A stretch of DNA of 64,000 nucleotides from Lateolabrax maculatus (lineage: Eukaryota; Chordata; Actinopteri; Acropomatiformes; Lateolabracidae): contig CM062219.1 in the NCBI GenBank assembly GCA_031216445.1, positions 4,167,001-4,231,000 on the forward strand, read 5' to 3'. This document shows, piece after piece, positions 23,417-33,400 of the stretch. Positions within the stretch are counted from its first letter, which is position 1, and each line of letters starts with the position of its first letter. The position numbers and the translations under genes were made by a program. Below the pieces are notes generated by a model that saw nothing but the letters and a program-made list of their open reading frames with translations, had not been told where the DNA came from and searched no databases.

Positions 23417-26400
23417 ATTTGCACATCGAATCATTAATCAAGTTGCATTTTTGCTCGATTACAGATGGCAAAGTACCAAAGGAGTGTTTACTGAGAGACA
23501 TCCACATAGCTAAGACATTACATGAAGCCACTGAGATATTAATAGCTGACATGTGTTTTCACAAAAATAATCCAACAGCTTTAACGGCAGCTCAAAAGTA
23601 AATCTGCTGCTGACAAAAACATTCTTTTACAAATATATCACCTGTGGGAGTAAGGTTGAAAAGAAACATTTTACTTTTTATCTTATGTTTTAACTACATC
23701 ATATACCATAAGGTTGTTTAGTACAATGGTTCTCCACTTAGGGGTTGGGTCCCCTCCAACAGGTCACAAAATAAATCTGGGGTGTTGTGTCATGATTAAT
23801 GAAATAAAAACAAGTTCTGCAACACAGATCTGTATTTGTTTTTTGGCCTTTTCTCAAGTCGTTCGGGTCTTTGCTTTTTCGTGAAATATTAAATGACTGT
23901 ACCTCTCTGGGCCTGTAACAGTTTAAATTACACAATCTGAGAAGTTTGGAGGGAAAATCACTGTTAATGACTCTTAAACAACTAAAACATGTGACAAGAG
24001 GCACCAAGTAGACACAAGCTGAAAAGGTTGGGAACCACTGGTTTAATATAAAATACGTGTTGTATTTTCTAAGCTTATGCAATGTTTTTGATGTAAAATC
24101 TTGCCAGATAAATGTAACAGAGTAAAAAAAAGTACAATATTTCCCAATCCCCACTGAAGTGTAGCAGAGTAGAAGAATAAAATGGCATAAAATAAAAACA
24201 GCACAAGTAAAGTTCAAGTATCTCAGAATAGCAGTAATAGAAGTAAGATACTTGAGTACGTTCCACCACTGGATTTGCACTATTGTTTTGTTGTTTGTTT
24301 GTTGAAGTGTGAAAAAGTGATTAACTGGGCTCATATCTTATCATTTAATTCAGGTTTGCTCTCCTAGAAAATGTTTCATTAATTCACCAGTGCACTCATG
24401 TGGCCTCGGCATGTTATTGTAATCATGTGACTTTTCTCATTTAGAACCAACCTTTTTGATGGGGATTACAAGCAATGGCTTGTCCTCAGACTCCAGTTCT
24501 TCTTGACTATGATAGCAGAGAAGACTTTGGCCCCTGAGGACACCATAGACATTTTCCCAACAATTTAGGTCCTCTCCAAGCTGAATGAGAGCAGGGAGTA
24601 AAGCGATACAGTGAATGATAATGTGATACAATTTAAAAGACAAATCACACGGCAGGATAATAAATTAATATATATGTCACCTTAACCTTGAGTTGGCCAC
24701 TTGTGACTGGCTGAATCATGCACAGAGGCTGAGCAACTAGGCGGCAGCACATATTGCCGTACAGCGGCAACCAGAATGGACTCTCCTCTGGAAAAATCAA
24801 GAGATTAGGGATTTATTTTCAGGAGGGGAGGAGAGGAGGAGAGGAGTTGAGAAGAGGAGAGGATTCACCTGTTGCTGCTAGTGACAAATCGTGTGTCTTG
24901 AAACTTTCCTGGATGTGTTCGATTCTCAGTGTTGTGTGGGCCAGCAGGTTATACTTAGGACCCCTTCAGACGGAAAGCATTGGGTAGAATAAATCTTAAT
25001 TATTGTAATTAACTGACACTTAGTTATAAAATATTTCCCTTTTGTGTGTGTTTCAGGGAGAATTGCCATCCTCACAGTGTAGACAGGTCAGGGGATAAAG
25101 GCGGTGACACCCTCCGGGGTCCTACATCTTTTCCACTGGAAACAGATCCACAAACTCCTGCAGACTCAAACGCAGCCCGGATCTTTTTCCCAGAGGAGCA
25201 TCCCAGAGAGCCCCCGAGACGGCTCACTCTCCTCAGGCCTAGGGCCCCCGGAGAGAAATCCTCAATCGCACAACTGCTGTACACCTCAACACGAAGCTGA
25301 AACCCTGGACCCACCTCGCTGCTGCTTACACACACACACACACACATTTATATAAGGACGTATAAATTGTCTTTAAAGTGGAAAAAAAACTGAACCTCTA
25401 GAAATAAAAAAAAAACTGTCAAAACAGGTGACCTACAATATGATAGTGTCTTCGAAACAGATGTCAGTTAAAGTCCTGTCCACCATCACCAGATTAGTGT
25501 CATGGATCTCTGTGCCACACTGAAGCAGGCAGAAGACAGCGCAGCGATGCAGCTCTGCAAGGAAGAAGAATAAAGTAAGAAACTGCTGATTGCTGATATA
25601 TACTTCCTGTAATGATATACACACAGAAAAGTTAGATTTCAGAGAGGGTGGGCAATAAGTTCAGTCTTTTGTTACCATAACGATATTTTGCAAAAGGTCT
25701 ATGCATTATGGTGAGGTTAAATAGGTCCACATAATCTCAATCGAGACATTCACATTAGAGCAATCAGCTCCATTGATCGCACTATTCTGACTTACCTCCT
25801 TTGTTTTTGAAGTACTCGGAGTCTTTCCACATCAGTGGGATTCGCAGGTCTACAAAGTGCAAATTATAAAGATGGAAATATAAAAGCCAGGTTCAAGTAT
25901 TTTATGACACTGGGCCACGATATTTTGTTAACACTCACCTGAAAGGGCTACTCTTCCCGAACATGTCACTATATCTTCAGATGGCCTGCAGTAAAAGAAA
26001 TAGATAATCTATCCAGCTATTCATACATGCATACTGTGCAGTGAGGTAAGTACAGGGGATGGACAAAATAACAGGAACACTAATGCAATCCGTGTACAAC
26101 AAGAGCACAAATTACCCTGAGAAGAATAACATAGAGTTGAATCAACACATCTGCTACACAGTCTCAAGAAAACTGAACATTTAAAATAATATTTGTTTTC
26201 TATTGTATTGTATTGTATTTCATTAAAATGTGTCCACCATTACAAACATAGCTATGCTTGTAAATTCTGCATATGTGTAATGTAACACAATAAATGAGGC
26301 AAACCCACACATCTAGACAACACATCTGTTTTGGAAGTTTGTCTGACCTCTAGTGGCTGGTAGGAGACCTGCCAATGTCCAAAAACACTTCACTTGCTTC

Positions 26401-28729
26401 CGTGCTGCAAAACATTCTTTTATCTCCCTCCCCATGATTGATCCATGATTACTTGTCTATGTACCCACACATAGAAATATATCCTTGCACTCAATCTGAC
26501 CTGCGTCCCACTCTCTGTAGGATTTGATCTTTCCTCATCTTCTGTAGTTGGCTGAGCAAGGCCAGAATGCGGGCATTGCAGGTTAGCAGGCTTTTGGAGG
26601 CCTCCAGGGCCTGCTCCCTCCTGGAGCAGGCTGCCAGTAGCTTAGTGGCCCCGTCCCGCATTCGCACTTCCCTCTCAATCTCCTTCAGCACCTCCTCGTC
26701 CTGTCCGAGATTAGTGGATAAAAGAACACTCTCTTAACTAAAACTATCAATATTTATGTGCTTTTGACTAAAAAGAAAGAAAGAGAAACAGCGTAGAGTG
26801 CTTGGAGGCTGGTACTAAGAATTATCTGACTCCCATGAATCAAAAAATCAAACAGTCAAAGCATGAATACGCTGCATTTTTAGCCACACTGGCAGCATGG
26901 CTCCAGTGATGGTACTGTAGGTCTGTTGGTTAACTATTAAATGGATTGCCGTGACATTTTGTACCGATATCCATGGTCCCCAGAGGATGAATTGTGACTT
27001 ACTACTTTAGTGATCCACTGACTTTTCATCAAGCACAACCAGCAGGTCCAAATTTTCATTTATCCAATGAAATAGCTCAACACCTACTAAATGTTCATGG
27101 TTCCAAGATAATGTATCCTAAAGATTGACCTCCTGACTTTTCCGCAAACGCCACCATGTGTTTTTCTGTGAAATTTCTTGAAAACTATTAGATGGATTTC
27201 CATGAAAAATCCAAACATTCATGTTCCCCTTAACACCTGACTTATCTAAATGCCATTATCAGATAAAATCTCTCCAAATACTTTGGCTTATGACCAAATA
27301 TCTGCGAAACTAACATTCCCATCTGTCTGTTAGGTGCATACTAACATGCAAAACTAAGATGGTGAACATGATAAATATTATGCCAGTTGAATTTAGCATG
27401 TTAATTTAGCATTGTTGCCGTAGGCATTTTGGCATGCTGACGTTACTATTTAGCCCAAAGCACCACTGTGCCTCAGTATTGCCTCATTGAGTTGTGAGCA
27501 GGCTGGAGGCTGTTAGTCTTGGTGTTACAATGTGAGGGAGCGTGATTAGTAAATCAAGTTTCCAGTTGTTGTTTAGGATATACAGTAACAAACATGTCTA
27601 CCACATTATATCAGGTGGTAGTCACTATTATCAGCAACAGGCTTCAAACACACTGACCCAGACCTGTTACATAAGGGTTAAATTAGTGCATCGTGTTAAT
27701 CCCTGGATAGAGCCCTACAAATAAACTGACTTCAGGTATGTTGGTTAGATTACAAAGCAATGACAAGGTACATGTTGTTGGAATTAGTTTCACCACTACA
27801 GACAATGGGACATTTGTCTTCGTCTGTAACAACAGATTATGTCATTCAGTTTTTGTATATGGCGCAATGGAATAACTCTTCCAAAGTCCACATGCAGTAG
27901 AAGAAATTCCTCAATAGAATCTTGTATTGATAATCCTCTCAGTAGCATGTTTCTTAATCAGCTTTTTAAAGGAGAGTCAGTAGTTGAATACATACTTGAT
28001 ACACTTCAGGCAATTCTTCTATGATGACATCCATTTTTCCCATCATTAGTACAATGTATAGAGCCTCAACATGAATGTTACATAAGATATTTAAACTTGT
28101 TTCACAATGGCGTTCTTTATATAGTGTGACTTGGTTAATGCCACACTGTGGGGCAGTCTTTTGAAGTTTTTCCTGCATTAACAAGCCACACATTAGTACA
28201 GCTTTAGGGATCAGAAGGTTGTTACATAATTAGTAATGTTTTTTTGAGTTTAAGCCGTGTTGATACGCTTAATTCTGAGTAGATTCCAAATTATTACACG
28301 ACCTGTACTTCACTCAACTGGTTTAGCAACAACCTTTAATGGTTTTTTGTGTGTGTGTGTGTGTGTGTGTGTCTGTGTCATATTACAGTACCTTCTAAAC
28401 AGCATCAAGGGCATGCTGGAAACTGATGATGATGATGCAGATTGATTGTGATTTACTATATTAACTTTCACAGAAACACAGTATATGAATTCAAAGGGCA
28501 TCGATTAACAAACCATACTGTTAAAGTACAAATCACTCAAGATTTTTGATCCGCAGATACTTTTCTAACATGTAAAATGACAATTATGTTTCGTACCTTC
28601 CTTTAATGAAAACAAAACAAAGCATAATCATTTGTTCATTTCTCTACTAAACAACATGAACACCTAGAATGAATTATACAAAAATACAAAAATCATCCTT
28701 TTTTCACTAACCTGGGTGTTACCATTCAT
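19600..28729 (-). CDS. rtkn: Rhotekin, Rho-GTPase effector (3' partial)
   Basis: Exons in transcript order: 28729-28712, 26700-26501, 25985-25939, 25849-25796, 25554-25437, 25321-25076, 24963-24869, 24787-24681, 24580-24452, 23364-23202, 19698-19600. All phases agree. The second exon is the HR1 Rho-binding coil (REVRMRDGATKLLAACSRRE, then EQALEASKSLLTCNARIL). The middle exons form the anillin-homology part (LRIPLMWKDSEYFKNKG, VMVDRTLTDI, YNLLAHTTL, PLYGNMCCRLVAQPLCM). Exons 24580 and 23364 make the PH domain (from about residue 296; CWENVYGVLRG to RWTEALWQHVYNM). The 19600 exon gives SQWRQCCD and KQGSLYHE, which match RTKN rather than RTKN2. The protein binds GTP-loaded RhoA and acts at septin/actin structures. 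The exon at 28712-28833 is open over its full length, so coding could begin further upstream; the ATG at 28729 is the conservative start. The terminal exons were not found. Confidence 0.85.
19699..22774. other. Long rhotekin intron, left part, no other gene
   Basis: Intron between the exons at 23202 and 19698. Near 21.24-21.35 kb there is a fragment whose reverse complement starts like the fish MITE ending GGCTGGGCATCGGTACTCAA. A plus-strand open stretch at 22569-22688 is noted in the findings. Otherwise AT-rich, with no recognisable exon. Confidence 0.45.
21236..21352 (-). mobile_element. MITE fragment (GGCTGGGCATCGGTACTC-type end)
   Basis: The reverse strand reads AAGGCTGGGCATCGGTACTC, then repeated ATACC/GGTAT-like words. 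I know this as a common interspersed terminus in teleosts. Only about 115 bp is recognisable. Confidence 0.4.
22775..23055 (+). mobile_element. Abundant teleost MITE-like repeat inside rhotekin intron
   Basis: It begins TTTGGGAAATACGCGTGTTC and continues GAGTTAGACTGATACAACTC, GAAGCTGCAGCCAGCAGTCA, TTAGCTTAGCTAAGC and GGTTGCCTGGCAATCTCATG. I recognise these blocks, in this order, as a very common fish interspersed element. The middle is deleted compared with full copies as I remember them. Confidence 0.6.
23375..23412. repeat. (AC)n microsatellite beside a rhotekin splice acceptor
   Basis: An uninterrupted AC run. On the minus strand it is (TG)n, ending about 10 nt before the acceptor of the PH-domain exon that starts at 23364. 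Confidence 0.95.
23724..24040. mobile_element. hAT-family MITE with 8-bp target site duplication
   Basis: The left end is CAATGGTTCTCCACTTAGGG and the right end is AAGGTTGGGAACCACTG, giving imperfect terminal inverted repeats of the CAGTGGTTCTCAACCT type. The flanks are GTTTAGTA (23716-23723) and GTTTAATA (24041-24048), an 8-bp target duplication with one change, as hAT elements make. It is 317 bp with no transposase and sits in the rhotekin intron between exons 24452 and 23364. Confidence 0.8.
24100..24272. repeat. Interspersed repeat fragment ending in TTCCACCACTGG
   Basis: The AGTA/TACTT-rich text followed by GTTCCACCACTGG matches the end style of a widespread teleost repeat also seen near 42.6-43.0 kb and 44.8 kb. 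It directly follows the hAT MITE. Confidence 0.4.
25328..25346. repeat. (AC)n microsatellite abutting a second rhotekin acceptor
   Basis: On the minus strand this (TG)n run is followed by TAAGCAG and the exon starting at 25321. Confidence 0.9.
26930..27500 (+). mobile_element. Interspersed teleost repeat, copy 1 (rhotekin intron)
   Basis: Blocks such as CCATGGTCCCCAGAGGATGA, GATCCACTGACTTTTCATC, AAGATGGTGAACATGATAAA and TTTAGCCCAAAGCACCACTG recur in the same order and orientation at 63.12-63.55 kb. The recurrence inside one 64-kb window shows a dispersed repeat. I know this text as common in fish introns. Confidence 0.65.
28349..28372. repeat. (GT)n microsatellite in the first rhotekin intron
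   Basis: An uninterrupted plus-strand GT run, followed by CTGTGTCATATTACAG and a short open frame (see findings). Confidence 0.9.
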
Positions 28730-28833
28730 ATTCCTTCTCTGCAGTGCCTCAGAGGTCTGCTCCGGTCCCTGTGCAGTCGGCAGGCAGTACAGAGTGGACT
28801 GAATAATCTCATGGCCAAGTGTTAAGAGTGGAC
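28712..28833 (-). other. rtkn: Rhotekin first coding exon with possible upstream coding extension
   Basis: A 122-nt exon with good AG and GT flanks. Its last 18 nt encode MNGNTQ in frame with the HR1 exon. The preceding 34 codons are also open in that frame (LGHEIIQSTLYCLPTAQGPE and so on), so the exon could be wholly coding from an earlier exon. A possible non-coding exon upstream ends at a GAAAAG/GTAAGA donor at 29257. Confidence 0.55.
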
Positions 28834-29258
28834 CTGCAGACAGAGCAGCTAGTTACTCAACAGAGAGATCAAAACAGTCTTAAGCCTCACTACAACAGGT
28901 TGCAGCATGAAGGATTAGAGGAGCCTCATTTATTCCTTCAGTTCTATCACATGCAACAATGAATACCTGGATATATAGTGAATTTATACAGTATCTTAAA
29001 CCATAGATTAATTAAAAGTAGATATTTATTTAGGCTAAGAAGTGCAATAAGGTAAGTGTAGTCACTCTAAAATAGATACTGAAACTGTGAACCAACTATT
29101 TGTAATAAAATTTACTTTGAATTCCTCAGAAACATGCAGTACTTGAGTTTCTAAAGCTTATGTAAATCTGAAAAAAAAAAAAACATCTTGTACATTTCTA
29201 TGCGATCCAATCCCGTAACAAACAGACTTAATTCCAATACTTACTACTAATCTTACCT

Positions 29259-30451
29259 TTTCTGTGACTGAGTCAAAGTTTACTACACTAATTTACACTA
29301 AGGACTATTTTTTTCATTCAGATGGTTAGAAGAGTCTGGAGGGATTCTGAAAATACCTCCAGAAAAGTGGTAAGTGTTGTTAATATCCTTCTGGATTTTT
29401 CAAAGATCACTGGTTAATTATTTTCTGAAGAACAGATGCTCACAGTAGTAACATTTAAAAAAAAAAATAGCAAATTAGCAAGACAGGATCAAGTGTTGGT
29501 GGAAGAATACATTTTATTCAGCTCTAACATAATTCCACGCTTTACTTTTAATGAACAATGAAACACTTAAGGTAGATAACACATGATGTGTTTTTGTTTC
29601 AAGTATCAAACATAATAATCTGAATGTTGCGTATCTCTACACTCTCTATACAAGGACCTCTTTGAACGTTTAATTCATCTTCACTATATACAGTACAACA
29701 AAATCAAAATGCCTTAACCTACACTAGTTAGAAAACTCCTTAAAGTTGAACTATCTCTTCTCTGTAAGGGGTGAATTTGCAGAATATAATGATGACATTT
29801 TACTAAATAAAATTTTGTATGATGTTTTCTAAATGAAAAAACACATTTATAATATCATTTTTTTGTCACTTAAAAACAGATCAGATTAATTCAGATTAGA
29901 ACAGCTTTAAAATTTGCACATAAATACACAGAAGAGGCATTAAACAAGGAAATGCATTTAAACATACAACTGTACATGATGGAAAGCAATCCGTTTTTTC
30001 TTCCTGAGACCAATGTTGTGGTCTGTTTGCCATTGTAGAATATTTACATTTTCCAGGTAGTTAATAACAAAATTAAGGAATATGAGGCTTGAAACATAAT
30101 GAATAAATGGGAAAAAGCTGCCACATCTTTGAGTCAAACTAGTGATTTACCAGTGTTTTGGTTATCAATGGGTACAATTGAATACTTATTATTTGAACTA
30201 ATGGCCATTTCAAAAGGTATTTCAGTAAATTGAAACTACTGTACATATTCAAAGTGCTTGTGAAAGTGGAAATGCATTTGCCAGTATAGTAAATTAAGCT
30301 TCACTTCACTGACAACCGACAAAAACAACAACAAAAACAACAGTCTTTTACTTATAAATTAACTTTTACAGACATAACACAAAAGAAAATGCAAAAAAAG
30401 AAAGGCAAGCCATTCGCAGGTTTCTCCTCTCACTCCACCTCTCTATGGCTT
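29259..30451. other. bdp1 3' UTR and short bdp1-rtkn interval
   Basis: AT-rich and non-coding. The bdp1 3' UTR probably runs from 30451 to about 29.49 kb, after the signal at 29513-29518. That leaves only about 250 bp before the proposed first rhotekin exon. Confidence 0.5.
29513..29518 (-). terminator. bdp1: Candidate bdp1 polyadenylation signal
   Basis: TTTATT on plus is AATAAA on minus, about 935 nt after the bdp1 stop codon. Confidence 0.5.
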
Positions 30452-33400
30452 TTATCCCTCTTCCACATCTGTAAAAATGTCACTTAAGAAGTATTGAGAT
30501 ACACAGGTGGGCTCCTCCTCTATAGAGCTGCTCTCCACGCCATCACTTTGCTGGGAAGCTGAAACCTACATCACAGAAGGATAAAGGATCAGCTGTAATT
30601 GACTCCATGCAGGTGTGTAAAAATTACACTCAATTAAGTTGACTCCCCATCCACCTCTGCAGCACCCTCCTTACCTCAGCAATGCACGGAGAAGAGCTAG
30701 AAGTTGGGTCTGAGCACAGACGGCTGTGCCCAGAAGTCTGTTCGATGTCCACCTCTGTTTGTGTTGGTGATGTGGTAGAGGATGTTGAGTGGGTTTCCTC
30801 TGGCGGCTGTGTCGGACTGGGTGTGGTAGTGAGATCATAAGATGTTGAGGCTACAGCTGCCGGGGTAGATCGTTTACCTGCTGCGCGCTGGGTTTTGACC
30901 TTAGGGCCCTTGGAAACTGCTTTGCCAGGTGGCAAATCGCTTGAAGGGTCAGTGTTTGTCTCAGAACGGAGGGAAAGGGAGCTCTTGAGGTTTCTGTCAG
31001 GTATTGGAAAATAAAAATGAATCAACATTGAATTACAATCGATAGATATAACATTAAAACTGGGGAGATTATTTCTTCACCTATTCCGACGTCTGGTCCC
31101 CCTGCTCTGTGTAGTTTCTGCTCCCGAGATGCTATCCTCAGAGTTCTTCCCACCCGTCACAGTCTCCTCTTCAATGACTACATCATCACCACTTCCTTTC
31201 TGTGGCTCAGTGACAACATCATTATCATCAAAGGCTATTGGCTGCACAGAAGGCCCAGGAAGCTCAGAGTCCTGGGTGGTGTATGTTTGGATGGGGCTAG
31301 ACTCTGCTTCCTTGGCGACGAGGGTCTCGCTGGCTTGTTTCTTCGTTAGAGTATTTGGTTTAACCTGCAGTTTTGCTGGTTCAAAAAGAGAAAGGTACAT
31401 GATAAAAAAAGATGTGTCCAATTTGCTGTGAGTGCAAGCGATGAGTAAGTATTTATCTACTGCATACCTCTTCTTCCAGTGCCGATTAGTCTCTGTTTTG
31501 AAGGGGGAATTTCAGTCTCTTGTTTATTCTCTACAGTCTCTGGTAATTTGGATGGCTGGACCGTAGTACTTTCTGTTCCATAAAAATAAAACACACTTAC
31601 CATTTCTAACACGAAATACCATTTATTTAAATCATTAGTTTAAATAAAAGACAGATTAATGCAATCACTCTACCATGTAGATCCACTGGATTCCTAATGA
31701 TCGAACGCTGGTGTGGGTGAGGAAAAGAAATTGTTACAAATTAAGACATTTTATCACATTGCAGCTACATATGGTCCCATGCAACGTCACTTACTGTATA
31801 TGCTGCAGGGTTCAGCCCGATATCTTCTACATTAATGAGGCCTGTGTCACCACTCTCCTCCAGGGACACAGGCACAGCGACATTAACGACAGGCCCATCT
31901 CCCGCTGCTGCCAAACTCTCTCCAGGAACACTGCTGAGGGGGGAGGAAAGTTGTAGAATCAGACACCAAACAATACTAAATCCCCGCCTCCATGAACGGG
32001 ATGACCAGCTGATAAAAAGGCAGGCACTAACCTCTGTTGCTGTATTGGTGCATCTGTTACAGGAAGATAAGGGGGGGGCTCAGACGCACTGTCTGCCACC
32101 TCCCCTGATGAACAGACTGGAATCGCAGTCAGAGAGAGGATGAAAAATGGTTCATCTGGATCCGAAGGCACCTGCTCCGTCAACACTGAGAATAAGAGTG
32201 GGAGAGGTTTAACAAAAACTATGGTGCATATACTGTATATAATTCACAGAACAAAATCAACTGATGTGAGTGGAAGGTGATCGATGACTGACGTACTGCC
32301 TGGAAATATTGTGAGACTTGGATGTTTTTGGGTCCCTTCTGTACTTGATGTTGATGCGACCTGGGATTGTGAAGAGAATCAGAGAGACACATTTGATGAT
32401 TAATCCTTAAATGTGGTTTGAGCTTCATGACCGAGATTACACCACATCCTGGGTCAAAGGTGTGTGAATCAGTGCCATGTCTTTGTGTAGTGTTTTGTTG
32501 GTACTATACAGCAGTTGTTCCCACTATTTTGTATTATTAAATATATAATTTTAACAAGCTTAACAGGAATTTCAACACAAAAAGATGCTGCAATCATACT
32601 GTAATGTCAACAAGATGCTTCCTCCTGCACATTTTCATTAATATCTTACCTGAGTAGAATTGTCTGGTTCTTCTGTCACACAGGATCCAGCAAAATTTGT
32701 AGGGGAGTCATGTTGACTCAGTTCATTAACTTGTGTCAAGCTGCCTAACAAGGACCCAGTGTCTTTCGGAGGGCAATTTTGGTTACTACGTTGTTCAATA
32801 GCTCCCTCTACTGGTTCCTGAATGTCAGGTTGGAGTTCAGATGCAGGTTTGTGGGAAACAGAAGCATCTTCACCTTCTGAGCGAGTACCAGAATCTGGGG
32901 AAATGGAGATTCATTAGTGATCAATGAAGGTACTGCAGGGCCAAAGATGGCAGTAATCCTGAATTTCTGCTCAGCATTCTTTGAAGTATGGGAACTTTCA
33001 TTTTAAAAAGGTGTCAAACCTGCTTCTGCTTGTTTTGTGTGCTGGACCTGTTGGGTTTGTGGAGGTTGGCTGCGGCGTCCCAGGTTGGGTTTGGGTTTTA
33101 CAAGCCGACCTCTATGAGTCTGACAAGCTTTTCTTGAGGACTTAGAAGAGTCGGTTGGCTCTGGCTGATCAGTGCTTTAAGTGGAAAACAAACTGTTACA
33201 AGATACAATAATAATTCCTTTAAAACATTACGCTGTAAATTAGAAATGACAACAGGATTTACATTGTCTTAGGACTTTTGGAGGACAAACCAGAAAAATG
33301 CATTTCATGTCTTACCTTTGATCAGCTGCTTGATTAGTTACAGAGGTCTCAGAACATTGTTGGTCTGCATCTTGACTTTGTGCCTCAGAGTTATTCTCTG

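Noticed and set aside
23738..24334. A 198-codon open frame on minus
   Set aside because: It runs straight through the hAT MITE and an adjacent repeat and has no recognisable domain. It is an accidental frame within transposon sequence.
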